From the NCBI GenBank assembly GCA_002197995.1, contig NGZR01000004.1, forward strand, positions 1,178,001 through 1,242,000: a DNA stretch of 64,000 nucleotides, given 5' to 3'. Positions 24,547 to 35,844 of this stretch are shown in pieces. The translations under genes and the position numbers were made by a program. Origin of the DNA: Gaeumannomyces sp. JS-464. Lineage: Eukaryota > Ascomycota > Sordariomycetes > Magnaporthales > Magnaporthaceae. Numbering within the stretch: position 1 is the first letter of the stretch; each line of letters begins with the position of its first letter. The notes under the pieces are model-generated. The model searched no databases, was not told the origin of the DNA, and saw nothing but the letters and a program-made list of their open reading frames with translations.

Positions 24547-27129
24547 TCATAGTGGTGGCAGGTCCTCTCGGCAGATGGGGCACTGCAGCCTGAAACGTAG
24601 CCAGCCCTCGAGGCACTCGCTGTGGAAGATGTGCCGGCAGGGCGTGACCATGTACTGCCTGCGCGCGAATACTCCTGCAACCCCGCCCGCCGCCGGGTCC
24701 GAGTGCCCCGCCCGGATGACGGGGACCTCGAGCACCTCGCGGCAGATGGCGCAGTCGACGTCTCGTATGCGCGTGTGCTTGTTGCTACCGTCCTTGCCGC
24801 CCTTGTCCCCTCCCCCAACCGACGAGCGCCTCCGCCCGGCTACAGGGCTGCCCGGCTCTGACGACGAGCCGCCACCGCCACTTCCCATGAGACCCATGGG
24901 CAGGCCGCCGGCCTCGAGGTTGTCCTCGCGTAGAATTGGGTGGTAGTCCCAAGCCTCGGGCGCCCAGCCCTTGGGCACACCGAAGCGCGGACCCAGAACG
25001 TCCTGGAACCCGAGCACCCAGACCTGGCACCACAGCCAGCCGGCGAGTATCAGAAACGCGTTCCAGTCGGGCCGCGCAAACGCGATATTGCGCTCGCGAA
25101 GGTAGAAGTAAGCTACCGGTAGCAGCCGTAGAACCGACTGCCCAATGGTGAAGCGCCAGGCAAAGGCCCGACGAGAGTTGCGCGCCACGTTGCGTGCGAT
25201 CTGTGGCACCCAAAGCGAGAGGTACGCGAATGATAGCATGTTGGCATAGGCAGACCGTGCCCACGACCACCATGACGTAGCTGCAAGCGACATAAATAAC
25301 AGCATCAGACCAAACAGTACAAACCGCCCCAGAATGGCGGAAAACGGGGTGGGCTGCTGCTGCTGGGTGGCCGTTGTGTTGGTGCCTCCTGTAGTGTTTG
25401 CATTCGGGTTTGTAGTGGGGAGGAGACTGGCAGTTGGTGCTGCGTTGTCCATTTCAAATATTTCAGCGTCGATATCCTGGTCCGACGGTATAATTATCGG
25501 GGGCGTCTGTGGGCGTGGAGCAGGCGTTTCGACTGCCGGTGCAGGGGCCGCCGCTGCCGCCGCAGCTCGAGCCGTCGCGGCTCGGGCCGCTGCCTCCCGG
25601 GCCGTAGGAGCGCTGTTGGTAGCTGCTTGTTCCCTCTCGCGGTTTCTCCGTTCTGGCTCCTGCACCTTGTAGACCTCGTACAAGAAGCTACCGCCGATGG
25701 TCATACTAATGAACCCTGCGAAAGTCAGCAGGAGTGACGGCAGAAGCGTCGCGGACGCCGACAGGCTCCAGAATGAGGCGGCCCCGAAGACGATGCCGTC
25801 GGCAAGCACCATGGTGCCAGCAGTCCAGAAGCTCACGCGCCCCAGCGTCGACGGTGTCGACGACTCCCGCATTTGTGTCTTGAGTAGGTGGACCTGAGTG
25901 AACATGACGGCCGCGAACGTGACGAGCCACAGCTTCGCCGAGTGCGCGTAGACCTCGTCTTTCATTCCAACGAGGTGCCTCCCGTCGGCGGGCGCAAAGT
26001 CGGGCGGGCCCTTGGACTCGAGGAAGAAAGCGCAATCGGGCGAGTAGATGACAGTCGACATCTTGAGATCCGGCGTCGCGGGCACCGGCGCTCCCGTCGG
26101 GAACCTCAGCTCGTCCTCGATCAAGCCTACCATGGCAGCAAGCGGGTCCGTCTCGAGCGGGTGCACCTGGACGTACATGACCAGCTCGCAGTGGGGCGAC
26201 GGATTCCACGTCTCGTGCGGCATGTTTGGGTATGAGCTCCAGGGGTTGCTTAAGTCGCCGAACCGGGCCTTCTCCTTGCGCAACAGAACCTCGCCCGTCG
26301 TCTCGTTGAGCAGCTTCTGGCTGGAGCGGAAGAAGTTGGGGCCTGGGGTGAGGTGCGGTAGGCCGAAGATGCCGCCGAACTTGTCGCTCGTCGTCGTGAG
26401 CAGCATGGCCCCCTGCCCCGGCCAGTGGACACCGTGGAGCCGCACATCAAAGGTGCTCCCCGTGCCCAAGACGTCCTCGATGCTGGCCAGGGCCGAAACC
26501 TCCCTGACTAGGCCGCCCGTACGGGTTTGGCCCCCGCCGGCACCCGCGTCATCGTCCTCCAGTTGCACGGATCCGTGCTTGTCCTCCACCCGCAACCAGC
26601 ATCTTGCCCTCGGCGCCCGTGATATTCCTGCCAAACTCGTGCCCCGTCCAGAGGATGGCAGGCGCGATCTGGGTCAGGTTGTAGTCGCGGCTCTTCCGCT
26701 TCTCGGACCCCTCGCGTGCACCCATTCCCCATGCACTATGCCCGTCGCGTTGCGCCACGTCGGCCGCGCCCGCCCCAGGTCCCAGCTGCCGTCGCCCGCG
26801 CCGCCGCCGCCGGCTGGAGGGAACGCGCTGCGGCTCCACTCGAGGCATCTGTCCTTGAAGCGGCCCAGGTCCGCCCATGCGTAACCGTCCTCTTCACGGA
26901 AGCCGGTGATGTTCAGGTGCTTTTTGGCGCCGCCGTCGGTCGGGGTCGGGGCAAAGTCACCCCACTTGGTGCTGTTGAGGACTCCGTGAGCAGCGCGCTG
27001 GCGCTCGAGGCGGGCGGCGAGGATGGCGGGAGCGGCGATCAGGCCGGGGCCGGCGTCAGGGGCCGAGGTCAGCCAGAGGAGCAGGACGATCAGCAGGACG
27101 ACGCGGGCATGGTCCTGGGGTGGAGGCAT
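24547..27129 (-). CDS. tul1: Golgi/Dsc complex RING E3 ubiquitin ligase, Tul1/DscA (two compensating frame breaks)
   Basis: Multi-pass membrane ubiquitin ligase of the Dsc complex, which acts in Golgi quality control and SREBP cleavage in fungi. About 860 aa. An N-terminal hydrophobic signal (RVVLLIVLLLWLTSA) is followed by a large lumenal domain (AARLERQRAAHGVLNSTKWG, NITGFREEDGYAW, YNLTQIAPAILWTGHEFGRN, GIFGLPHLTPGPNFFRSS, CELVMYVQVHPLE). Then come several membrane segments from about residue 390, split by an Ala/Pro/Gln-rich cytosolic loop. A C-terminal RING-H2 ends the protein: CAICREVLEVPV, CRHIFHSECLEGWLRF, CPICREDLPPL. One base is missing near 26719 (HGEWV|AREGSEKRK) and one extra at 26596-26597 (GKML|LRVEDKHGS), so about 40 codons sit in another frame in between. 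Paired errors in an otherwise intact gene point to consensus error. Confidence 0.94.
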
Positions 27130-27932
27130 CCCGCCTGCAGCTCCGGCGACTTTAGAGTCGGGAAGCTCGGCTCCGAAAACACAGAGTAAAAGAAAGACTG
27201 GTTATTTATCGATGGCCCATGGTAGGAGGGGCTATGGGATGCGGAAAGTCGGTGGTCGGTATTGGCGGCAAGAAAGGGGCTGCGGTCCGGTGCGGTCGGA
27301 TGCGTGCGTGTGTCTGTGCCTTGGGATTTCATAGGAACATTTTCGTTCGGCAGGCGGTCAAGAGCAAGGGAGCGACCTGTCAGGTGCTGCTGCGGGTGAC
27401 GCCAAAGGGATCGCGTGAGGGGCTGGGCGGCTCGGCCAGGATTGATTTGAAGGTCGGGATGCCCCATGGAAGGCATTGGGTGTGGCTTTCTGGAACGACA
27501 CCCGAGCCACAACCCCGACGTCAACCGACAGCTGGCAGCCACTGCACCCACACCTGCTGCAACAACCCCTGTCTGGGTCCATCAAACCACATGCAATGAG
27601 AGCCGCTCGGGTGGGGTGGCGTCGCAGCCCCCGACATTTGCGCCTGCTGCCACAGCGGCGAACACTCCGGCTGGGCTGCATTGAACTTTCAGTCTCGTCA
27701 ATTTCCCGACAATTCAAGTGATACCAGCCACGGGGCACCAAACATTCCCACGTGTGAATCCCCATCTTCGCGCCTCCCTGCAACCTACCCCGATCACCAA
27801 GAGGGAACGTCTCCCGCTGCGCATACCCGTGGCACGCAGCCCCCTAAAAAAAAAAAAAAAAGAAAAAAAAAAAGAAAGGAGGCCGCCGCCCAGCACAGGA
27901 AAAAAAAAAAAAAAAAGTAAAGGGAAGAAAAT
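27130..27932. promoter_or_regulatory. Divergent promoter region of tul1 and the HSBP1-like gene
   Basis: 800 bp between divergent starts. Two interrupted A-runs (27845-27872, 27899-27916) lie just upstream of the HSBP1-like ATG. No specific factor site is claimed. Confidence 0.45.
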
Positions 27933-28386
27933 ATGGCATCAAACAACGACAACAACGACTCCAGCCAGACAACTGTAAGTGGGACGCGAACGGGGCGGGA
28001 CTGAAATCGCCATGAGGGTGAAATAAAACGGATCGGGTCAAGCACTCCAGCGCTACACCGCGTCCATACAGACACGACGCCTTGGAGAAGCAGACAATGT
28101 TCAAACTGACTTCTCGAGCAGCAAGGGTCCGAGTCTGAAGATGCGCGCGGCGAGCTCACTGCGCAGCTGGAGGACCTCCTGAACACCCTCTCCAACAAGT
28201 TCGCCGGCGTGTCGAGTGAGATCTTTGCAAAGAGTAAGCCCGCCGAGCCCCTGCAACCCCCAAACAGGCGCACACGCCTTTTTCACTTATTGACACCAGC
28301 CCATAGTGGACGAGATGTCACGGCGACTAGACAACCTAGAAGCACAGTTGGCCGCAAAGGCGGAGAGCAATGCAGGTTCCAAGTAA
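27933..28386 (+). CDS. hsbp1: Heat shock factor-binding protein 1 (HSBP1) homologue
   Basis: A small coiled-coil protein that in animals binds the trimerisation domain of HSF1 and dampens the heat-shock response; it is also linked to WASH complex assembly. 77 aa from three exons: 27933-27974, 28122-28233, 28307-28386, each junction GT-AG and in frame. Exon 2 gives ELTAQLEDLLNTLSNKFAGV and SSEIFAK; exon 3 gives MDEMSRRLDNLEAQLAAK. This matches the HSBP1 heptad pattern (L-x6-L-x6-F, with the I-x-x-R/K-M/I-DEMS-x-RLDNLE core). It is too fragmented for any exon to stand out as a long ORF. No frame problems. It lies between the divergent Tul1 gene and the convergent PDI gene, with no functional link seen. 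Confidence 0.9.
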
Positions 28387-28797
28387 TGAATGGATGGAAT
28401 GCGCACCTGTTTAAGCAAAGGGGACGGGAGAGATCAGGGTCACCGGCGTTATCGAATTTACGACGGCGCAAACACCCCCCCGGCGGCTGTTTTGACATTT
28501 TTCGCCTCCAGAGGCTGTTAATCGGGGTCAGTTGTCGCGTGTCACAAAGGCATCTGAGCACGGCTAAGGTTGTGTCAGCCCTTTTTGTCCTCGGTCCAAA
28601 TAAAAAGTTTCATAAGACGTGATATCAACAACTACGCATGCCGCATGAAGGCGTTTTGTTCAACCCTGAAGAGTACCGCTGCGTCTACGATGCGACCCAT
28701 TCATTGCACAGCCCGAACTTGCAATTCCTTTTATGCTCGATAACACCCACCCAGGAATCCTTTGCGACTTGCTGTAGGCTTGGACATGGCAGGCTGA
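28387..28797. other. Convergent intergenic region
   Basis: 3' flanks of the HSBP1-like and Erp38 genes. Nothing else recognised. Confidence 0.5.
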
Positions 28798-30008
28798 CTA
28801 CAGCTCATCCTTGCCAGTCGCCTTCTCGGCAACCTTCTCGGCGAACTTCCTCAGAACATTGGTCTTGCGCGTCAGCTCGTCCTGCTTGGCCGGAGCGAGC
28901 CCGCCCTTCTTCAGGATTCCTTCCAGGCGCGCCAGCTCCTTGGACACGAAGTTGTCGTTCTTGCTGAGCTTGTCGAAGACACGCAGGTAGTACTCGGCGT
29001 ACTTGGTCTGGGCCTCCTCCTTCAGGTCCACAGCCGCCTTCTTGGCCTCGGCCGCAGCATCGCTCAGCGCGGTGCCTCCAGTGTACCTGGCAACAATGGC
29101 ATCGATGGCGGCGAGGGTGCCGGCAGTAGCGTCGACACCGCCACCAGCAGCGCGCTGGGTGCCCGTCTTCTCGTTGAGGAACTTGACCAGATCCTCCTCG
29201 GACCGGCCGCCGTTGTAGGCCTGGGCCTCCTTGCTGCCCTTGGGGAAGAACTTGATGGTCGGGTACGACTGAACGCCCTCGTCCTGCGCGGTAGCCTTGC
29301 TGTTCTCCGCCTCGGCGTCAACCTTGGCGATCACAACGTCGTCCTCCAGGGAAAAGGTGGTCGCGAGATCCTCCCAAATAGGGGCCAGAGTCTTGCAGTC
29401 TGAACATTTTAGACAGTAAATCGTCAGCACACGGACGGAATCAGGCTCAGCAGCATTGAGCAGAGGCAGGCAGCCAGAAACTTACGTCCGCACCACGGGG
29501 CAGTGAACGCAACGAAGACGTTCTTGTCGGCACCAATGGTCTTCTTGAAGGTCGCGTCGGTCAGCATGACAACGCTCGAGGGCGGCGCCATTTTGCGCTT
29601 GGGCTTCGCGCCCGTCTTGTCCGTGATGAAAAGCGCTGAGGGCCTCGAGGTCGCGGCCACGTTGTATTCCTCAGGCTTGTCGCTCTTGCCGTCGAACCAC
29701 TTGAGCGTCGGGAAGCCCTGGACACCGAAGCGCTTGCCCAGATCCCTCTCGGCGTCGGCATCAACCTTGGCGATCTGGATCTTGTCCTTGGAGCCGGCAA
29801 AGGCTTGGGCCAGCTCCTCGTACGTGGGGGCGAGGTTCTTGCAGTGGCCGCACCAGGGGGCAAAGAACTCGACCAGCGTGGGCTTGCCCGACTTCAGGAC
29901 GACATCGTCGAAGTTGGAGGGGATCAGATCCAGGACATCGGATTTGGCAGCCACCAGAGCCGCGAGGGCTGCGAACAAAAAGAGCCCGAAGCTCTTGGGG
30001 AGAGCCAT
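28798..30008 (-). CDS. erp38: ER protein disulfide isomerase Erp38 (two compensating frame breaks)
   Basis: Forms and isomerises disulfides in the ER lumen. Exon 1 is 29486-30008, exon 2 is 28798-29399 (374 aa). Signal peptide at residues 1-21 (FLFAALAALVAA). The first thioredoxin domain has APWCGHCK (Cys53/Cys56). The second has APWCG|HCKTLAP, with the 86-nt intron splitting its active site (Cys173/Cys176). Each has the usual cis-Pro context (GFPTLKWF, SYPTIKFF). A C-terminal ERp29c-like helical domain (YAEYYLRVFDKLSKNDNFV) is followed by the ER-retrieval tail GKDEL. The D-domain plus tandem thioredoxin order is that of fungal Erp38. A base is missing at 29660 and one extra in the A-run 29629-29632. 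Corrected, the segment reads EEYNGGRDLEALSAFITDK, the expected match to YNGGRSEEDLVKFLNEK in domain 2. Confidence 0.95.
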
Positions 30009-30578
30009 GGTTGTGGACAGTTGGAGGTCCTTGGCAAGGAATGGTAGTTATGACTTGACGCAAAATGATGAAATGAAACTTGATGCGATCCTGGATGAGA
30101 GTTGCAAAGCACTAGGCTCTGGAAGCGTGGTTGGAAATCAATTCCAATGTACACGCTATGGATGGTCAGCAAAAAGACACTTTGCCTCGACCTGATGCTA
30201 AGAAAGGGAGCTTTCTCCAAAAGGCGGCGACGTCGGTGAGGCGAGGTAAGCTCCCCTGCCCTTGAACGCCACCTAACCCGCCCCAGTGCCCCCTCCTCCT
30301 CAAGCTCATGGCAGTGTTCCAGATTTGGGCCCATATTTTCCTATCCTGGAGCACCTCGACCTGGGCAAGCCGAGGCAAGCCACATGTGGCGCCCTTGAGC
30401 CACCGAGTCCCAGACACACAAGCAGAAAAAAAAGGGCGCCAGCCAAAATTCCACAGAGGGGGAAGGAAAGTCACACCCACTTTGGATCTTCCAGCTTTTC
30501 TCAACGACGACCAAACCCCAGTCTCCGACCGACATCACCGCGAACCAAACTAATCATTCGCAACGAAAACCCGTCAAA
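30009..30578. promoter_or_regulatory. Shared divergent promoter of erp38 and rps29
   Basis: 570 bp between the two starts. It contains the perfect 12-bp palindrome GCCACATGTGGC at 30379-30390, an E-box-type core (CANNTG). No TATA box at a convincing distance. The regulatory role of the palindrome is inference. Confidence 0.5.
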
Positions 30579-31074
30579 ATGTCTCACGAGAGCGTCTGGA
30601 ACTCCCGCCCCCGGAGCTACGGCAAGGGCGCGCGGTCTTGGTACGGGCCCTTTACCTTGTCGCCGACGAGGCCTGGCGGAAGGGGACTTGAGAATGGGGA
30701 GGGGAAGACGAAGCGCGCGCAATGAGAATGCGAGGCGAGAGGGAAAGAGAAGGACGCTGAATGCGATTGCTAACGCGGGATCTTGTGCCTGGAATTACAG
30801 CCGCGTCTGCACCCACCGTGCCGGTCTGATCCGCAAGTACGGCCTCGACATCTGCCGTCAGTGCTTCCGTGAGAAGGCCGCCGACATTGGCTTCGTCAAG
30901 GTACGCTCCTCCTCCGCCCACCCGCACGCACACAATCGTCACCCCCGAGTCCTTGCAGTCCTCCCGATACACTGGGGGAAAGATACGAATCAGGAACCGG
31001 ACAGAAGGAGAGTGAGGATATGGGAAATAGGAGCGCCATGCTGACTCTCGCAATTCACCACACAGCACCGTTAA
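30579..31074 (+). CDS. rps29: 40S ribosomal protein S29 (uS14)
   Basis: Zinc-binding protein of the small-subunit head. 56 aa from three exons: 30579-30640, 30801-30900, and a 9-nt last coding exon 31066-31074 (CAC CGT TAA) placed after an acceptor ending cacacag. The product starts [20 protein letters not shown] and runs [23 protein letters not shown]. The four zinc-binding cysteines are C21, C24, C39 and C42. It ends IGFVKHR, the universal C-terminus of the family, which supports the tiny last exon. Length is exactly that of eukaryotic S29. Frame intact. It shares a promoter region with erp38. Confidence 0.96.
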
Positions 31075-32095
31075 ATATCGAATACCCAAAGCGGCGTGGC
31101 GGGCATATACGGCGTACGGAGAGGGGAGGGACGAGGAAAGCCGGGACGTCCTCTGGGGCCCAGGTCTCGACACTAAAACATTCATCACCCTCTGGGAAAT
31201 CATCTGCGGCAGTGATCTTCTCCTGCGGCCGGCATCGGAGTTTGTTGGTCTTATTTCACACATCGGAAATGGAATCGGAATCATTGGCTTGACCACGACG
31301 GATGATAAAACAAAAAAGGGACTTTTGCGTCCTTGTGCTCCCCTTGAAGCAAGTGCAAGACCACATAATCTCTCTCACATCGCTAAATTAGACTGCGGAC
31401 CCAACGTCTCAACAGCGTAACGCCTTTCCCCTACCTGTGCCTTGTCATAGCCGGCTCGCCATGGGGCTGGAGGTCCCGGTCCTCGATGTCACCCGCCGAC
31501 AGGCGACGGTCATGAGGGAGTCGACATGTTCCGCGCTTAGATCATTGGATATCACAGCCGTGTGAGAACAGCCCAACGCATTATAGCGTGTACTATTGCA
31601 TGGCTATTGGAAGCAATGACGGGCCGAGTCACGCAGTGTGCGGGCTGAAATTTCACTCGTCATGCCTCACCAGATGACCATAGACGTCGCTCCAGTCGCT
31701 GTCACATGGTGCCGTCGACTTCGAACCCGACGTTTTATACACATCAAATCCTAGCATTTAGAGTATATAAACATAGCGGTCATAAAGAGAGGAGATGAAT
31801 GAGTCCGGGGCTTATATACATCGTAACACATATAATACAGGAAGTAGCAGGGTATGTGGCCCGGAGCGACCTGAGCTGGACGCGTGCCGACGCCCGTAAT
31901 GTACACAACATTGCAAAACATTAACCCCCGCTATTATTTTTTTCTTCCTTGGAGAACCTCCCTCTTTCTAACCTTCCTTTTACGCCTCCACCCTGAAGTA
32001 CCATCGTTTCAACAGACGCTCGGCACGGAAGGGATGTAGTTTTGGAAAGCCCCGAGATCAAAGCATTACCTCTTGGTTTAGGCCAGGGGACACAA
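31075..32095. other. Convergent intergenic region
   Basis: 3' flanks of rps29 and tuf1. AT-richer around 31740-31960. No gene recognised; a tRNA-like arm near 31712-31740 was examined and rejected. Confidence 0.5.
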
Positions 32096-33614
32096 TCACT
32101 TCAGGATGCGAGTGACCAAACCAGTAGCAACGGTCTTGCCACCCTCGCGGACGTTGATGCGCATACCGTTCTCGATGGCGAGGGGGGCGTGCAGAGTGGC
32201 AACCATCTCGACGTTGTCGCCGGGCATGACCATCTGGGACTTGTCCTCGTGGGTCTCGGGCCAGGTGAGGGTGCACGACTCGTTGGCGGTGCGGACGTAC
32301 ATCTGGGGGTGGTAGTTCTCGCCGAAGCCGGTGTGGCGGCCGCCCTCCTCCTTGGTCAGGACGTACATGGACAGCAGGAACTGGCTGTGGGCCGTGATGC
32401 TGCCGGGGGCGGCGATGACCTGGCCGCGCTTGACATCCTCGCGGCGGACACCGCGGAGCAGGAGACCCGAGTTGTCGCCGGCGCGGGACTCGTCGCACGA
32501 CTTCTTGAAGGTCTCGATGTCGGTGACCTTGGACTTGGTGATCTCAGTCGACTTGCCGACGATGTCGATATCCTGGTCGCGCTTGAGAACACCACGCTCG
32601 ACACGGCCCGAGACGACGGTACCGCGGCCAGCTATGGAGAAGACGTCCTCGACGGACATGAGGAAAGGCTTATCCAGGTCACGCTCAGGGGTAGGGATCC
32701 ACTCGTCGACGGCCTTCAGAAGCTCGTCGATCTTCTGCTGGCCAATCTCAGGGCGCTTGTCGGTCAGGGCGCACAGGGCGGAACCCATAACGACGGGGTG
32801 TTGTCACCGTCGAAGCCATACGAGGTGAGCAGCTCGCGCATCTCCATCTCGACAAGCTCCAGCATCTCCGGGTCGTCAATGGCGTCAACCTTGTTGACGA
32901 AGACAACGATCTTCTGGATACCGATCTGGCGGGCCAACAGCAGATGCTCCCTGGTCTGGGGCATCTGGCCGTCCGAGGCAGCGACAACAATAATGGAGCC
33001 GTCCATGTTGGCGGCACCAGTAATCATGTTCTTGATGTAATCGGCGTGGCCGGGACAGTCGACGTGCGAGTAGTGGCGGTTCTCAGTCGAGTACTCGATG
33101 TGCGCGGTTGAGATGGTGATACCACGTTTCCGCTCTTCTGGCGCCTTGTCAATGGCGCCATAGTCGAGGAAGTTTGCCAGGCCCTTCTCAGCCTGCCTCT
33201 TGGTGATGGCCGCAGACAGTGTGGTCTATCTTGGCCCGAAAAGCGGGGTTAGCAGCTTGTCTATGTAGACAACACAGGAGCAATGCTATGGCAAAAGACA
33301 AGCCAGCCATAGAAAATCAGAATGGGGCAGAGCACAATGCACCTTTCCGTGGTCAACGTGACCGATCGTGCCTGGAGGGGTGGTCAGTTCCAGCCAAGCC
33401 AAGAGGGGTAGTAGCGTGGATTCCTATATTGATTATCCTTACCGATGTTGACGTGAGGCTTCGTCCTCTCGAACACGGCGTAACCCCTCCGCAGGTTGAG
33501 GACGGGAGACTGGGTTTGGCGCTGGAGGGATAGCAGAGGGTTTGCCCCGGACCTGTTGAGCGCGAACCGCGCCGTCCGCACGAACGGCGCGAGGGTTCTG
33601 AACGAAGCCGACAT
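32096..33614 (-). CDS. tuf1: Mitochondrial elongation factor Tu (one frame break)
   Basis: Delivers aminoacyl-tRNA to mitochondrial ribosomes. Exons 33443-33614, 33343-33371 (29 nt), 32096-33225; about 443 aa corrected. The first 45 residues are Arg/Ser-rich without acidic residues ([20 protein letters not shown]), a mitochondrial presequence. The GTPase motifs run [12 protein letters not shown] (G1, across intron 2), RGITIS (G2), DCPGH (G3), NKVDAID (G4) and GSALCALT (G5 region). Domains 2-3 are complete ([53 protein letters not shown]). One base is missing in the C-run at 32795-32798 (DGDNTP|VVMGSA). The bacterial-type EF-Tu sequence in a spliced nuclear gene fits the mitochondrial paralogue and excludes cytosolic eEF1A. 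Confidence 0.96.
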
Positions 33615-35844
33615 GGCTGTGGGTAGGATTTGAAGAGCCCAGCACAATGACGCAGAAAAACCAGGCGAGGGACTCTAAATATGGAGAGATTGGAGGAATT
33701 GAGGGTATCTGGGAACCCTGTTCCAAGCTCTACTGTCGTCGACGTTGATGGATGCAGTGCAATTTTCGACAAAATTTCGCAAGCTTTCGATCGATCGGCT
33801 CCAGTTGCGGCTCAGGCGCGCGCCACACCGCCACAATGCCCCCAGCGGCAGCATCCCCGCAGTAGCATCACGTGCGACATCGCGTGGCATTCGACGTCGG
33901 GAAACTCGTCCAGCTGCTGCGGCCCAACCCGATCAAATATTTAAATCTGGGAAGCTGGAAGAGCCTTTTCGGTTGATTGATTACGTCTTGCCTTCTTCTC
34001 GAAAACATATTGCACTATTTCATGTCCGCTACCTTGGTTCCTTAATTGGGACTGCTTGAGGAGCGTGCGTGTTATTGGCTTCGTGCAGTGGAACTGGAGG
34101 TCTCCGAGCATCACGCAAGTCGCCAAAGCCCTCACAAAGGCGAAGCCTCGCCGGCATCCTGGTGTTCCCTCGTCCGGCAGAGCGTCTGATCAAGGATAAG
34201 TCGCGGGACGTCTTAGACCAACGAATAGTTGACGACAACCCCAGTGCGTGGAGGATTGCAGGGGTAAACAGCAGTGCAGCCACACATGGGTCGGCGCTGC
34301 TCTCCTGTTCACCGGCCTTGGTGGGGTGAACGGTTTTCGACGCTACTCGGCCTCCAATAACCTGGGACACAAAGTCCATGGCCTCGGCGGGCTGGCGTCT
34401 TGATAGGCGAATCCTACCTGAACATCATGCCATATTCGCAGTGAAGCGATATCCCGGTACTCCGATATCCCGCAGATTCCCGCTAGTGTTAGCTTGTGCA
34501 AGGGACTGCGCAGATTGGGTCACTCGACAATCGTTGGCACCACCTTTCACGAACAAATCTGTGCCAAAAGGTGCCAACAATTATTGAGCACCATGGCCGT
34601 CTACGGTACATGGGTGCTTCCGTTACAATCCCACTAGTAGCAGCCACAAGGGAGGCTTTAGCAGGGGGCTTTAGGCGTCGTGACGCTCGGGCGGCGGGGA
34701 GCCTCGGCACCTGTCGCCAGGCTCCGAAACCACCCCGCATGTGTCCAATGGAAGCTGTAGAGGCAGGCCGGGGTGGGAGAGGTGACAGCGAGAAATTTAG
34801 CGACATGGTGGACTATCACACATATGCGCACAACTCCTATAATTAGTACTGCGCAAAGGAATGGTCGACATGGGAGCCACGCAGTAGGCATGCTTGTGGC
34901 CCGTTAGGGCGAGATCTCGACAGGCCCGCCCGACAGGCGAGGTCAACGCGCCGCCAAGGGCCGGTAACCCATGCCATGTGCCCACGATCCACCATGCTGC
35001 GTGCTCGAGCGATCTCGGCTCAATTGTCCGATGCAACCCCGCGAACGGTCGAGACGAGGGGCGAGGAGAGGGCTGGCGGTGCTAGCCATATCTGCAGATA
35101 CTAAGAACGATGAGAGGGCGGGCAACAAATCGCAGCTGATGCCGAGCTGCCCACAGCCAACCCACCGACTGCAAGCCCCGGAAGCCCAGGCGCTGCCCTC
35201 GATCTCGCATGGATGGTGGGTTCCATGGTAGGTAGGTATGTGGATGATCCAGGTTTGATGGCTCAGGGACGCAAGCCTAGCGCATCCTTCCGAGCCCAAC
35301 GGAGGGTGCAAAATCTGCCTCTGGTGGACCATGAAATGGTCACCCGAAAGGGCGGCGATGCGCAGCCAAGATCCTGTCGGCACCGGCCTGCCAACCTGAC
35401 CGATGTATTTTTCCCATGTCGGAGTTCCGACCTTGCTCGCCCAACGAGCCATTAATAGAGATGGGACAACGGTCGCAGGGACGCAGCAACAAGCGCAAAT
35501 CTTCTTTCCCCCTCTCTCCCAGCTTTTCTTCTCCTCGCTTGGTTTCAACCCACGTGCATACCACCAACCTAATGAACATACCGTCGGGTTTTTCTACTAT
35601 CCGCATTCACATGAGCCGGGGCGTTTTAAAAACTTCAGCTGTGGTTGTTGCTGTTCGAGTTTGAGCGAGCGTGGGACTGGCTCTAAAAAAAAAAAAAAAG
35701 AAAAGACTCGACTCAAGCCGTGACCAGCGGGAGACTGCTCAGCTCATTTTCATTCGACCGCAGGAAAATCCCACCAGCAAAGGCATCGATGTTCCAGCCA
35801 TAACAAAAGGGCCCCCGACAGCGTCACAATCCGCCGGCCCGGCC
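33615..35844. other. Divergent intergenic region
   Basis: 2.2 kb between tuf1 and the LaeA-like gene. It holds an A-run at 35684-35698 and short frames without recognisable content. No gene called. Confidence 0.45.

Noticed and set aside
31700..31745. tRNA on the minus strand (GGGTTCGAAG near 31728)
   Set aside because: A T-arm-like palindrome exists but there is no A box, no anticodon arm and no acceptor pairing at the right distance.
20859..32798. Programmed ribosomal frameshifting at CCCC runs in rit1 and tuf1
   Set aside because: No slippery heptamer plus structure, families not known to use it, and the same defect appears in many unrelated genes, which fits base-calling error.
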